Shown here: positions 9,580 through 20,649 of the stretch, piece after piece
Numbering within the stretch: the stretch's first letter is position 1
Layout: every line of letters begins with the position of its first letter
From: Acidovorax radicis N35
GTDB taxonomy: Bacteria; Pseudomonadota; Gammaproteobacteria; Burkholderiales; Burkholderiaceae_C
Reading direction: 5' to 3'
Assembly (NCBI RefSeq): GCF_000204195.1
Contig: NZ_AFBG01000020.1
Span: 653,572-717,571 of the forward strand
Length of the DNA: 64,000 nucleotides
Notes under the pieces: model-generated
What the model saw: only the letters and a program-made list of their open reading frames with translations
Told to the model about the DNA's origin: nothing
Databases searched by the model: none
Program-made: the position numbers and the translations under genes

Positions 9580-9640
9580 GTTTGCTATTAAAAATATAGC
9601 TATCTGCGCTTGATAGACAAGCGTCAGAAGCATTTTTGAC
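9580..9640 (+). repeat. dispersed intergenic repeat, copy 2
   Basis: The blocks are TTTGCTATTAAAAATATAGC (first hairpin), then TATCTGCGCTTGATAGACAAGCG (second hairpin), then an AGCATTTTT end. It lies in the 5' leader of the FKBP gene, which is transcribed leftward, so it may appear in that mRNA. Confidence 0.7.
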
Positions 9641-9710
9641 CCCTATTTTAACGAAAGCCCTGCTCGGAGGTCCGGCGGGGCTTTTCCCAGGGTGGAGCAG
9701 CGGTGTGGCT

Positions 9711-10019
9711 TCAGGCCTTTTTGGCGCGACCAGCGACCCAGCGGGTGGCGAAGGCTTGCACGTCCGACAGGCGCTTGAGCAGGTCGGCGCCCGAAGGGGT
9801 GACGGTGTAACCATCGCTGCCGTGGTCTACAAAACCGGCTTCGCGCAGTTCCTTGATGCGGGTGTTGAGCGTGTTGGGGGTGATGCCCCCCACGCTGTCC
9901 TGCAGCAGGCGGAACGTCTGGGGGTGGCCGTCCTTCAGGGCCCACAGCACGCGCAGTGCGTAACGGCATTCGAGCCGCTCGAACAACTGGTTGATGGCGG
10001 CATTTTCTTTGGAGCTCAT
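9711..10019 (-). CDS. HxlR-family winged-helix transcriptional regulator
   Basis: This 102-aa protein follows the HxlR layout: an N-terminal Cys (FERLECRYALRVLWAL), a DNA-contact region (GITPNTLNTRIKELREAGFV) and a wing ending VTPSGADLL. The ATG at 10019 follows GGAGAAG. Such regulators often sense redox or small metabolites through the N-terminal cysteine. Its target is not evident. It is not divergently paired with an enzyme, and the upstream region holds a degenerate intergenic repeat. Confidence 0.88.
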   Translation of the reverse strand: MSSKENAAINQLFERLECRYALRVLWALKDGHPQTFRLLQDSVGGITPNTLNTRIKELREAGFVDHGSDGYTVTPSGADLLKRLSDVQAFATRWVAGRAKKA

Positions 10020-10114
10020 GGACGCTTCTCCTCGCGCAAGTGTTGGATCAAATTTTCATTCGGGTGGGCGAATGCCGGGCCCGCTGATGCGCTGAGACTA
10101 TAGCGCGGAACCCA

Positions 10115-10170
10115 TTTTGCTACAAGTTTAGTAGCTCAGAACGCACACCACACATGCGCTACGCCCCGAA
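10115..10170 (+). repeat. dispersed intergenic repeat, degenerate copy
   Basis: TTTTGCTACAAGTTTAGTAGC forms the first hairpin and CGCA...TGCG the second, followed by CTACGCCCC. The block order matches the other copies, but the sequence is more diverged. The TAGCTCAG inside it is not part of a tRNA. Confidence 0.4.
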
Positions 10171-10221
10171 AAACCCGTGTTACAAGTCAAACTGTTGCAG
10201 CAGGGCCACGGTTGGAGTCAG

Positions 10222-11127
10222 TCATTCCTGGCGGCCCAGCCCCGCCAGGTGGCTGACCAGCAACTGTGCGGCGGGGGCCAGCATCTGGGCGCTGCGGTAG
10301 CAGATGGCAAAACGCCGCTGGGCCCATGGATCGCTCAGCGGAATCACCCGAACGGGGGCGGTTTGCGCAAAGGGAAGGGCCACTTCGCGCGGCACGACGC
10401 TGATGGCCAGGTTGGCGCGCACCACCCGCAGGGCCGCGTCGAAGTTGGACACCAGCACCCGGTGCGCCAGCATTTTTCCCTCCACGGCTGCAGCACGCGC
10501 CAGCAGCACCTGCACCGCGCTCAGCGCGGGCATGCTGACGAACTCATGGTCCAGCACGTCGGCAAAACGCACGCTCTGGTGCTGGGCCGCCGGGTGCAGC
10601 GCATGGGCCACCACGGCCAGGTGGTCGGTGCGGTAGGCGCAGGTTTCCAGGCCCGTGAGGTCGGCCGCGTCCCAGCAGATGCCGATGGAGGCGCTGCCGT
10701 CGCGGATGCCCTGCACCACGTCCGGGCTCACGCGCTCCTCCAGGCTCACCTGGATGTCGCGGTGCGCCGGGTCTTGCAGAAAGGCTGCCACATCGTCGGC
10801 CAGCGATTCGGCCATGACCGACGCGGTGACCAGCATGCGCACATGGCCCCGCGTGCCGGTGGCATAGGCGGCCATGTCGCGCTCGATCTGGCCCACGCTG
10901 GCCAGCATGGTGCGCGCGTGCTCCAGGAGCGTTTCCCCCGCCGGGGTCGGAACCACGCCGCGCCGTTTGCGCACCAGCAGAGCTGTGCCCACCGTGTCCT
11001 CCAGCTGGGCCAGCCGCTTGCTGATGGCCGAGCCAACGATCGATTCCTGCTCGGCCACGCGCGCAATGCTGCGCTGCTCGCACACGGCGGCAAAAAGCCG
11101 CAGGGTTTGCAGGTCGAGATCGCGCAT
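10222..11127 (-). CDS. LysR-family regulator, probable controller of the adjacent catabolic cluster
   Basis: This 301-aa protein starts MRDLDLQTLRLFAAVCEQRS, with the LysR helix-turn-helix in the first 60 residues (SIVGSAISKRLAQLEDTVG) and an effector-binding domain after residue 90. It is divergent from the HMG-CoA-lyase-like gene, the standard arrangement for a LysR activator and its target. The shared region has a palindrome with the LysR T-N11-A spacing at 11155-11176. The effector is likely an acid or CoA intermediate of that pathway. Confidence 0.92.
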   Translation of the reverse strand: MRDLDLQTLRLFAAVCEQRSIARVAEQESIVGSAISKRLAQLEDTVGTALLVRKRRGVVPTPAGETLLEHARTMLASVGQIERDMAAYATGTRGHVRMLVTASVMAESLADDVAAFLQDPAHRDIQVSLEERVSPDVVQGIRDGSASIGICWDAADLTGLETCAYRTDHLAVVAHALHPAAQHQSVRFADVLDHEFVSMPALSAVQVLLARAAAVEGKMLAHRVLVSNFDAALRVVRANLAISVVPREVALPFAQTAPVRVIPLSDPWAQRRFAICYRSAQMLAPAAQLLVSHLAGLGRQE

Positions 11128-11154
11128 GACATCCCTTTCGACGGAATGGGTGTG

Positions 11155-11176
11155 ATATTCCGTTTGGGAATCATAT
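11155..11176. promoter_or_regulatory. candidate LysR operator
   Basis: ATATTCC-gtttg-GGAATcATAT is a near-perfect palindrome. Its core ATTCC-N5-GGAAT contains TTCC-N5-GGAA, that is T-N11-A. A further GGAAT half-site lies at 11143-11147 and AGAAT-type half-sites lie toward the lyase gene. It sits in the divergent LysR/lyase intergenic region. Confidence 0.65.
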
Positions 11177-11254
11177 GGCTTCCGAGATGTATTTTCTGAT
11201 TCTTTCTGGAATTTCTAGAATGACCCCAAGAACACACCCAGCCGGAGACGACCT

Positions 11255-12244
11255 GTGAGCACACTCTCTGTTTTTCCCGCGACCCACGCCGCGCCCGATG
11301 GCGCCTCCGCTCGGGCCGTGGTGCGCGAAGTGGGCTTGCGCGATGGCCTGCAGAGCATCGCCACCCTGGTGTCCACCGCGCACAAGATCGAATGGATCAA
11401 CGCTGCCTACGCTGCAGGCCAGCGCGAGATCGAAGTGGGCTCCTTCGTGCCCGCCCGCCTGTTGCCCCAGCTGGCGGACACCGCCGAAGTGCTGGCGCAT
11501 GCCAAAACCCTGCCGGGCCTGCTGGCCTCAGTGCTGGTGCCCAACTACAAAGGCGCCGAGCGCGCGCTCGAATGTGGTGCTGGCCTGATGGTGGTGCCCT
11601 TGTCTGCCAGCCATGCCCACAGCCTGGCCAACCTGCGCAAGACACCCGATGCGGTGGTGGCCGAGGTGGCCCGCATCCGTGCGCTGCGCGACGCCAGCGG
11701 CAGCCGCTGCCTGATCGAGGGGGGCGTGGGCACGGCCTTTGGCTGCACGCTGCAGGGCGAGGTGCCCGAGAGTGAGGTGCTGCGCCTGATGCAGGCCCTG
11801 CTGGATGCCGGGGCCGACCGCGTGAGCCTGGCCGACACCGTGGGCTATGCCGACCCGGCCTGGGTGGCCCGCCTGTTCGAGAAGGCCCGCGCGCTGGTGG
11901 GCGACCGCCTGTGGTGCGCGCATTTCCACGACACCCGTGGCATGGGGCTGGCCAACGCCTACGCCGCGTGGCAGGTGGGCATCACGCGTTTTGACGCCTG
12001 CCTGGCCGGCATTGGCGGCTGCCCGCATGCGCCGGGCGCCAGCGGCAATGTCACCACCGAGGACCTGGTGTTCATGCTGGAGCGCATGGGCGTTGCCACC
12101 GGCATCGACGTGACCGCGTTGCTGGCGCTGCGCCAGCGCGTGGCCGGCTGGCTGGAAGGCGAGACCCTGCACGGAACGCTGTGGCAGGCCGGGCTGCCGC
12201 AGAATGCCGCACGCACCGTGCTGCGAGAGGCAGCAACGGCCTGA
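11255..12244 (+). CDS. hydroxymethylglutaryl-CoA lyase family enzyme
   Basis: This 329-aa member of the HMGL-like TIM-barrel family cleaves a 3-hydroxyacyl-CoA to a keto acid plus acetyl-CoA. Key residues are present: Arg29-Asp30 in VREVGLRDGLQS, the metal ligands His223 and His225 in AHFHDTRGMG, and the catalytic Cys256 in GIGGCPHAPGASGN. The start is GTG 11255 after CGGAG. It is 22 bp before a CoA-transferase, which suggests that the acid is activated by the transferase and cleaved here. The substrate may be HMG-CoA or a relative such as citramalyl-CoA; sequence alone cannot decide. Confidence 0.9.
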   Translation: MSTLSVFPATHAAPDGASARAVVREVGLRDGLQSIATLVSTAHKIEWINAAYAAGQREIEVGSFVPARLLPQLADTAEVLAHAKTLPGLLASVLVPNYKGAERALECGAGLMVVPLSASHAHSLANLRKTPDAVVAEVARIRALRDASGSRCLIEGGVGTAFGCTLQGEVPESEVLRLMQALLDAGADRVSLADTVGYADPAWVARLFEKARALVGDRLWCAHFHDTRGMGLANAYAAWQVGITRFDACLAGIGGCPHAPGASGNVTTEDLVFMLERMGVATGIDVTALLALRQRVAGWLEGETLHGTLWQAGLPQNAARTVLREAATA

Positions 12245-12266
12245 TCTTCTTATCCATTCTCCGAAC

Positions 12267-13481
12267 ATGAACGACACACCACCCGCACCCTCGTCCCCCC
12301 GCCTGCCGCTCGAAGGCCTGCGTGTGGTGGAGTTCACCCACATGGTCATGGGCCCCACCTGCGGCATGGTGCTGGCCGACCTGGGCGCCGAGGTCATCAA
12401 GGTCGAGCCCGTGGACGGCGACCGCACGCGCCACCTGCTGGGCGCGGGCGCGGGCTTTTTCCCCATGTTCAACCGCAACAAGAAGAGCATCGCACTCGAC
12501 CTGCGCAGCCCCGAGGGGCTGGAGGTGGCGCGCAAGCTGGCCGCCTCGGCCGACGTGGTGGCGCAGAACTTCAAACCCGGCGTGATGACCAAGTACGGGC
12601 TGGACTACGCGGCCCTGAGCCCGCTGAACCCGCGCCTCATCTATGTGAACCACACTGGTTTTCTGCCTGGCCCGTACGAGCACCGCACGGCGCTCGACGA
12701 GGTGGTGCAGATGATGGGAGGCCTGGCCTACATGACGGGGCGGCCGGGCGATCCGTTGCGCGCCGGCAGCAGCGTGAACGACATCATGGGCGGCATGTTC
12801 GGTGCCATCGGTGCCATGGCGGCCCTCATGCAGCGTGGCATCACGGGGCGCGGGCAGGAGGTGGACTCCGCCCTGTTCGAGAACAACGTGTTCCTGGTCG
12901 GCCAGCACATGATGCAGTACGCAGTCACCGGCAAACCGGCGGCCCCCATGCCCGACCGCATTTCGTCGTGGGCGCTGTACGACGTGTTCAGCGTGAAGGA
13001 TGGCGAGCAGATTTTCCTGGCTGCGGTGAGCGATGCGCAATGGACCACTTTTTGCGACGCCATGGGGTTTTCCGACCTCAAGGCCCACCCGCTACTGGCC
13101 ACGAACAACGACCGCGTGCGCGCCCGTGCCACGCTGATGCCCGACCTGCGCCAGCGCCTGGCTGCCTACAGCGCTGCCGAGCTGGCGGCGGTCTTTGAGA
13201 AACACGGGCTGCCCTTTGCACCTATTTCACGGCCCGAGCAGCTGTTTGACGACCCGCACCTGAACGCCACGGGGGGCCTGGCCGACATCACCCTGCCCGA
13301 TGGCGAACGGGCCGGGCAGACCGCACGCACCACGCTGTTCCCGCTGCGCATGGATGGCAAGCGGCTGGGCGTGCGCCTGCAGCCGCCGGTGCTGGGGCAG
13401 CACACCGCAGCGCTGATGGAAGAGCTGGGCTACACACCCGAAGAGGTGCGGGCCCTGCAACAAAAGCATGCCGTGGCCTGA
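12267..13481 (+). CDS. class III CoA-transferase (CaiB/BaiF family)
   Basis: This 404-aa protein starts MNDTPPAPSSPRLPLEGLRV. The family core is clear: VVEFTHMVMGPTCGMVLADL, GAEVIKVEP, and the catalytic aspartate Asp144 in TALDEVVQ. It moves CoA between carboxylic acids through an aspartyl-CoA thioester. Lying between an HMGL-family lyase and a Bug receptor, it most likely activates the imported dicarboxylate for the lyase. It is cytosolic, with no signal peptide. A start 63 bp upstream inside the lyase gene is possible but has no support. Confidence 0.93.
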   Translation: MNDTPPAPSSPRLPLEGLRVVEFTHMVMGPTCGMVLADLGAEVIKVEPVDGDRTRHLLGAGAGFFPMFNRNKKSIALDLRSPEGLEVARKLAASADVVAQNFKPGVMTKYGLDYAALSPLNPRLIYVNHTGFLPGPYEHRTALDEVVQMMGGLAYMTGRPGDPLRAGSSVNDIMGGMFGAIGAMAALMQRGITGRGQEVDSALFENNVFLVGQHMMQYAVTGKPAAPMPDRISSWALYDVFSVKDGEQIFLAAVSDAQWTTFCDAMGFSDLKAHPLLATNNDRVRARATLMPDLRQRLAAYSAAELAAVFEKHGLPFAPISRPEQLFDDPHLNATGGLADITLPDGERAGQTARTTLFPLRMDGKRLGVRLQPPVLGQHTAALMEELGYTPEEVRALQQKHAVA

Positions 13482-13563
13482 GCGGGTTGAAGAACCCGGC
13501 ATCTCCCTGTGGAGATCTGCGCCTGGCATTCGATGAATGAATACAACGACGGAGACAAACGCC

Positions 13564-14598
13564 ATGCACCACGACAGCCCACTCCCTGCCTTCCTCCCTG
13601 CAAGCCCGTTGCAACCCCCGGGTCTGCGGCGGCGCAGCGCGCTGCTGGCTGCCCTGGCCAGCCTCGCCGGTAGCGCAACAGTGCCCTCGGCTGCCTGGGC
13701 CCAGGCAGCCGACCGTCCGGTCCGCATGATCCTGCCTGTGAGCGCAGGCTCGGGGGTGGACGGCGTGGCCCGCGCCTTGGGGCCCAGCCTGGGCAAGGCG
13801 CTGGGGCGCCCGGTGGTGGTGGAGAACTTTCCCGGCGCGGGGGGCATCACTGGTACGTCGATGATCGTCAAGGGCACCAAGGACGGGTCGGCGCTGGGCA
13901 TGGTGTCCAACAACCACGTGGTCAACCCCAGCGTGTTCAAGAACATTCCCTACGACGCGGTGGACGACATCACGCCCATCACGGTGATTGGCGCCACGCC
14001 CTTCGTGCTGGTGGCACATCCCTCGGTGGCCGCGAGGAACGTGCGCGAACTCATCGCGCTGGCCAAGGCGCAGCCCGGGGCGCTCAACTATGGATCGTCC
14101 GGCAACGGGACCATCCTGCACCTTGCTGCGGAAATGTTCGTGCACGAAGCGCAGGTGGACATCAAGCACATTCCCTACCGGGGCATGGGGCCGCTGACGG
14201 CCGATGTGCTGGGCGGGCAGATCCAGCTGGCGTTCATCGCGGTGGCCGTGGCCGTGCCGCATGTGAAGGCTGGGACGCTGAAGGCCATCGGGCTGTCGTC
14301 CACCACGCGCTCAGCGCTGTTGCCCGACCTGCCCACCATCGCCGAACAGGGGCTGGCGCAGTACGCATTGGACGGCTGGGTGGCCGTGGTGGGGCCGGCG
14401 GGCTTGCCCAAGGCGGAAACGGAACGGGTGTACCAGGCGGTGCGTGCCACCCTGGCGGTGCCGGAGGCACGAGATGCCTTGCTGGCGCAGGGCTACCAGC
14501 TGCAAGGCACCACCCCTGAGGCGACCACGGCCTTCTTTCGGACCGAAGTGGCGCGCATGGCCAAGCTGGTCAAGCAGTCCGGGCTCAAGATAGATTAG
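13564..14598 (+). CDS. Bug-family (TctC-type) periplasmic substrate-binding protein
   Basis: This 344-aa exported receptor of the tripartite tricarboxylate transport type has a twin-arginine-like leader (GLRRRSALLAALASL) and a cleavage region near AAWAQA. Family motifs are VRMILPVSAGSGVD, VVVENFPGAGG and NYGSSGNGTI. The ATG at 13564 has GGAG nine bases upstream, better than the ATG at 13537. No TctA/TctB permease genes are nearby, which is normal for Bug receptors in Comamonadaceae and Bordetella. It probably delivers the acid used by the preceding CoA-transferase and lyase. Confidence 0.92.
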   Translation: MHHDSPLPAFLPASPLQPPGLRRRSALLAALASLAGSATVPSAAWAQAADRPVRMILPVSAGSGVDGVARALGPSLGKALGRPVVVENFPGAGGITGTSMIVKGTKDGSALGMVSNNHVVNPSVFKNIPYDAVDDITPITVIGATPFVLVAHPSVAARNVRELIALAKAQPGALNYGSSGNGTILHLAAEMFVHEAQVDIKHIPYRGMGPLTADVLGGQIQLAFIAVAVAVPHVKAGTLKAIGLSSTTRSALLPDLPTIAEQGLAQYALDGWVAVVGPAGLPKAETERVYQAVRATLAVPEARDALLAQGYQLQGTTPEATTAFFRTEVARMAKLVKQSGLKID

Positions 14599-14755
14599 AG
14601 AACATCCCCATATCTGGGGCGCTGCGCGCCTTTCCCCGCTCTCGCTTCGCTGCGGGGGCCCTGGCCGGGCGTCCTGCGCCTGGGCTGCGCCAGTTTCGTC
14701 GGCGGTGCCCAGGTCCATGGATGGGAGAGATCCTCCGTTTCAGCACTGGAAAACT

Positions 14756-14818
14756 AAAAAAATTGGTGCCTAGCGCTTTTTGGGTATCGTTTTGTTGCTA
14801 TATAAAATGTAGCAACCA
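14756..14818 (-). repeat. dispersed intergenic repeat, copy 3 (inverted)
   Basis: Read on the minus strand it shows GCTACATTTTATATAGC (hairpin), then AAAAGCGCTAGG and CACCAATTTTTTT, the same block order as the other copies. It lies between the convergent Bug receptor and chemoreceptor genes. The preceding 14,610-14,720 is GC-rich and holds the weak hairpins CCCCA/TGGGG and CCCCGC/GCGGGG. Confidence 0.6.
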
Positions 14819-14842
14819 GGTTTGTACATCCCTGGTACGCAT

Positions 14843-16423
14843 TCAATGTGCCGCAGGTGGCAGTGCCAGGGTGCGGTGGCTGCCGCGCAGGCGGAACACC
14901 TCCACGGCCTCCACCAGTTGGCGGGCCTGGCCGCTCAGGCTGCCGGCTGCGGCAGCACTTTCTTCCACCAGCGCGGCGTTTTGCTGGGTGGTTTCGTCCA
15001 TGCGCACAATGGCCTGGGTGACGCGCAGCATGTCGGAGGTCTGAGCGGCGCTGGCCTGGCTGATCTCGTCCATGAGCGTGCTCACGCCCTGGATCGAGGA
15101 AACGACTTCGCCCATGGTGCTGCCCGCATTGCGGGCGAGGTCGGAGCCGGCCTGCACGCGCTCCACGCTCGTCTGGATCAGTGCCTTGATCTCGCGCGCG
15201 GCGCTGGCGCTGCGGGTGGCCAGGTTGCGCACCTCGCTGGCCACCACGGCAAAGCCGCGCCCCTGCTCGCCTGCGCGCGCAGCCTCTACGGCGGCGTTGA
15301 GCGCCAGGATGTTGGTCTGAAAAGCGATGCTGTCGATAACGCCAATGATGTCGGAAATGCGGCGCGAGCTGTCCTGGATACCCTGGACCACCGTCACCAT
15401 CTGCGTCACCACGTCGCCCCCGCGCTGGGCCACCGATGCGCCATTGCGGGCCAGCTCGCTGGCGCGTTGGGCGTTGGATGCGTTCTGCTGCACGGTGGCC
15501 TGCAGCTGCTGCATCGAAGACGTGGTTTCGTCCAGCGACGATGCCTGCTCTTCGGTGCGCATGCTCAGGTCCACGTTCCCTTGGGCAATTTCGGCGCTGG
15601 CACTGGCCACGCCCTCGGCGTTGCTGCGCACGCCCGACACCACGTTTTCCAGGTTTTCCTGCATGGTGCGCAGGGCTTCCAGCAGCCGCGCGGGTTCGTC
15701 CTTGCCGTCGACCAGAATGGTCGTGGTCAGATCGCCCGCCGCCACCTTGTTCGCCACCGAGACCGCTACCCGCAGCGGGCGCACCACCGACCGCGTGAGC
15801 AGCCAGCCCGCGCAGCCGCCCAGGGCGGTGACCAGTGCCAGTGCCACCAGGCTGCTGATGAGTGCACGCCGCGCATTCAGCGCCGCCTGTTCGGCAATGG
15901 CCGCACTGCTGGCGGCCACCTGCTCGCTCAGTGCGGTGAGCAGCTTGGCAGGGCCCTGGTCGATGTCGGCCACGTCCGCGTCACCCGCAGAGGGCACGAA
16001 GCCGAGCGACTGGAACACTTCAAAACCCTTGCGGTAGCCCTGCGCCATCTGGGCGTGGGCCTGGGTGAATTTCTGCAGCGCCGCCTTTTCCTGGGCGTCG
16101 GTCAGTTGGGGTTCCAGCGCCTTGGCGGCGTCGGCCACGCGCTTCTCACTGGCCTGGAACGCCGCCCAGTGCAGCTCGCGCTTGCGCGAATCCTCACCCC
16201 GCAGCAGGGTGTTTTTCCACTCCTGCACCTGGGTCTTGAACTCATTTTCCATACGGCTCACCGCGCGTTCCTGGGCTACGCGCTCCTGCACCGTGGTCTC
16301 GTAGGTCCCCAGGCTGCGGTACAGGGCCGCGATGCCGAACAGCGCGGCGCCCAGCAGCAGCGCAAGCACCAGGCCCAGCGCGGTCGCCATGCGTGCGCCG
16401 ATGGAGTGGTTGGACATTTTCAT
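14843..16423 (-). CDS. methyl-accepting chemotaxis protein
   Basis: This 526-aa inner-membrane chemoreceptor has a transmembrane segment near residues 13-35, a periplasmic four-helix-type sensor of about 150 residues, a second segment ([20 protein letters not shown]), a HAMP linker and a cytoplasmic signalling hairpin. The hairpin tip is [20 protein letters not shown], followed by [18 protein letters not shown]. There is no C-terminal CheR-binding pentapeptide. The start follows AAGGAG. The ligand is unknown. It is not in a chemotaxis operon here. Confidence 0.96.
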   Translation of the reverse strand: MKMSNHSIGARMATALGLVLALLLGAALFGIAALYRSLGTYETTVQERVAQERAVSRMENEFKTQVQEWKNTLLRGEDSRKRELHWAAFQASEKRVADAAKALEPQLTDAQEKAALQKFTQAHAQMAQGYRKGFEVFQSLGFVPSAGDADVADIDQGPAKLLTALSEQVAASSAAIAEQAALNARRALISSLVALALVTALGGCAGWLLTRSVVRPLRVAVSVANKVAAGDLTTTILVDGKDEPARLLEALRTMQENLENVVSGVRSNAEGVASASAEIAQGNVDLSMRTEEQASSLDETTSSMQQLQATVQQNASNAQRASELARNGASVAQRGGDVVTQMVTVVQGIQDSSRRISDIIGVIDSIAFQTNILALNAAVEAARAGEQGRGFAVVASEVRNLATRSASAAREIKALIQTSVERVQAGSDLARNAGSTMGEVVSSIQGVSTLMDEISQASAAQTSDMLRVTQAIVRMDETTQQNAALVEESAAAAGSLSGQARQLVEAVEVFRLRGSHRTLALPPAAH

Positions 16424-16495
16424 CAGCGGCTCCTTAGAGGCGGAATTCCCCTGGAGTGAACAAGCGCAGCAGCGCGAAGCGACTCAGGGAGTGGT

Positions 16496-17515
16496 TCAAG
16501 CCTTCAGCTTGAGCAGGTACACCATGACGCGCGCCGTGGTGAGGTCCAGTTCCATGAACTCTGCCAAATCCTTGCCCGTCAGCCAAGAGGGTTCCCAACG
16601 ATTGCTTTTGAGCGTGCGCAGCCAGGATTCATGGGCGGTGGCGGCCTCCACGGCGGCCAGCATCTCGGCCATGCGGGAGGCTGGCACCCCCTTGCCGGTG
16701 AACACGCCCCGCCAGTTGGCCATGGTGGCGTCCAGCCCCTGCTCGCGAAAGGAGGGCAGGCCGAAGGCGCTGCGGCGGGACGACACCCCGATGGCGCGCA
16801 GCTTGCCCGCCGCAATCGCATCGCTGAATTCGCTGTAGCCCGACAGCCCCATGGCCGCACTGCCAGACACCAGGGCATCCACCACTTCGGAGCCGCCGGG
16901 GAAAGGCTTGTAGACCAGGTCTTCTGGCTTGGCCTTGGATGCTCGGGCCAGCACCCCGGCGAAGATGTGGTCCACCCCGCCAGCCGAGCCGCCGGCCACC
17001 GGCAGGGCGCGCAGGTCGGCGCGCATGGCGTCGGCCAGATCCTTGGTGTTCTTGATGGGGGACTTGGCTGCCACGGCTGCCACCAGGTAGTCACTGGTGA
17101 GCCGTGCCAGGGGTTGTATGTGGGTCATGTCCACAGCGGGCTTTTGCAGCGCCACTGCGCCCACCATCACCATGCCGCCCATCAGCAGGGTGTTGGCATC
17201 GTTGCCGTATTTCTCGGCGTACTTGGCCAGGCCAATGGTTCCGCCCTTGCCGCCGATGTTTTCGTACTCAATCTGGTCCGCCGCACCCACGGCGGCGAGG
17301 GCTGCGCCCAGCGCCCGGCCCGTCTGGTCCCAGCCACCGCCCGGGTTGGCGGGGATCACGATGCGCAGGGTGCCCGCCAGTTTGGGGAGCTTGGCTGGAG
17401 CGGCACGGCCTGCCGTGGGGTTGGCTTGTGACCAGGCGGCCGGGGTGAATGTGGTCCACGCCGTTGCTGCGAGCACAGCGTGGGCGAGTGCCTTGCGGCG
17501 GTCAATGGGGGTCAT
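16496..17515 (-). CDS. Bug/TctC-family periplasmic substrate-binding protein (second)
   Basis: This 339-aa exported protein starts MTPIDRRKALAHAVLAATAW with a twin-arginine-like leader (DRRKAL) and cleavage near AAWSQA. Tricarboxylate-receptor motifs are IVIPANPGGGWDQTG, YENIGGKGGTIG and GGSAGGVDHIF. The GGGWDQTGR form is closest to TctC-like tricarboxylate receptors. No TctAB permease is adjacent. An in-frame extension to 17593 has no signal-peptide logic and is not used. The region upstream carries the inverted-repeat element at 17603-17785. Confidence 0.9.
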   Translation of the reverse strand: MTPIDRRKALAHAVLAATAWTTFTPAAWSQANPTAGRAAPAKLPKLAGTLRIVIPANPGGGWDQTGRALGAALAAVGAADQIEYENIGGKGGTIGLAKYAEKYGNDANTLLMGGMVMVGAVALQKPAVDMTHIQPLARLTSDYLVAAVAAKSPIKNTKDLADAMRADLRALPVAGGSAGGVDHIFAGVLARASKAKPEDLVYKPFPGGSEVVDALVSGSAAMGLSGYSEFSDAIAAGKLRAIGVSSRRSAFGLPSFREQGLDATMANWRGVFTGKGVPASRMAEMLAAVEAATAHESWLRTLKSNRWEPSWLTGKDLAEFMELDLTTARVMVYLLKLKA

Positions 17516-17602
17516 GGTGTACCTCGTGAAAACACAGGGATGGGAAGCATGTCCTTCACGCAACCGGACAGCACGGCCGACTTCGTTGCGCAACCGTTTC
17601 CA

Positions 17603-17785
17603 GGAGCCTGTCGGACTTAGAAATCGTCGGCTGAAAATTGACCGCAGCGGTCCATTTTTCCATCGTCTTTTTGCCCCATAGCCGGGCTATGGGGATGCAA
17701 ATCCGGCAAAAAACTGTCCTCGCTGTGGCCAATTTTGGTGAAACCTACGGTTTTCGCGTTCGACACTCCAAGTCCGACAGACTCC
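17603..17785. mobile_element. 183-bp MITE-like element with 16-bp terminal inverted repeats
   Basis: The left end GGAGCCTGTCGGACTT (17603-17618) and right end AAGTCCGACAGACTCC (17770-17785) are reverse complements with one mismatch. Inside are a perfect 9-bp hairpin CCCCATAGC-cgg-GCTATGGGG and GACCGC-a-GCGGTC. No credible protein is coded; short frames on both strands are by-products. I see no clear target duplication. It lies upstream of the second Bug gene. Together with a gene-free flank it fills the 492 bp between 17516 and 18007. Confidence 0.65.
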
Positions 17786-17922
17786 CAGAAGGGGCGGTGG
17801 ATACTGCTGCATGGAAGTCTCCCCATTCTTGATGGAATGTGATGGCAATGGTCACCATCCAAGCTGTCAGTCTGCTGTCGAGAGTATCAGGGTAAACACG
17901 CCCGGCCCGCGTGGCCCGCCAT

Positions 17923-17954
17923 GAAAAACGCCCTGCTCCGCAATGGCGGGGCAG
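17923..17954 (-). terminator. intrinsic terminator of rpoD
   Basis: On the minus strand the stem CCTGCCCCGC...GCGGAGCAGG (one mismatch) is followed by GCGTTTTT. It lies 53 bp past the rpoD stop. Confidence 0.75.
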
Positions 17955-18007
17955 GACGTCGGGCTGAACGGCTGTATGGATTCAGCGTGTCGTGGGCAGC
18001 GCCGGAA

Positions 18008-20383
<2,376 letters not shown>

Positions 20384-20620
20384 GGAACAACCTCAGGATC
20401 AAAAACGGACACAAAGAAAACGCAAGCGCCTCAGGTCCCGGCGCGGGTGGCAACGCAAAGCTACAAGGGCTTCGCGCTTTGAGGGGAGGCCCTCAGGGGC
20501 AAGATGTCTGGGCGATCATTTGGTGTGCAGTCCTTGCGATGGTTGGGCTGGTTGTGCGCGTTTGTCACGGTGGCCCGGTTCGGAGGTGCTGCTGTCGCTC
20601 TTGCCGCTAACTAACCCTAC

Positions 20621-20649
20621 ATTATACCGCTTGATGGGATTTCAAGCGG
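20621..20649 (-). promoter_or_regulatory. hairpin and TATAAT box between dnaG and rpoD
   Basis: CCGCTTGA and TCAAGCGG are exact inverted repeats around 7 nt, overlapping the last dnaG codons. On the minus strand they are followed directly by TATAAT. This may be an internal rpoD promoter or a processing or attenuation hairpin. There is no convincing -35 at 17 bp, so this is only a candidate. The rest of the 258-bp dnaG-rpoD gap shows nothing clear. Confidence 0.4.

Noticed and set aside
10133..10145. TAGCTCAG, like a tRNA D-arm
   Set aside because: No acceptor stem, anticodon arm or TTC arm at the right distances. It belongs to a degenerate intergenic repeat copy.
17617..17862. Short open frames on both strands inside the 17603 element
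   Set aside because: They follow the inverted-repeat structure of the element, not a protein family. Similar frames are often annotated as hypothetical proteins without support.
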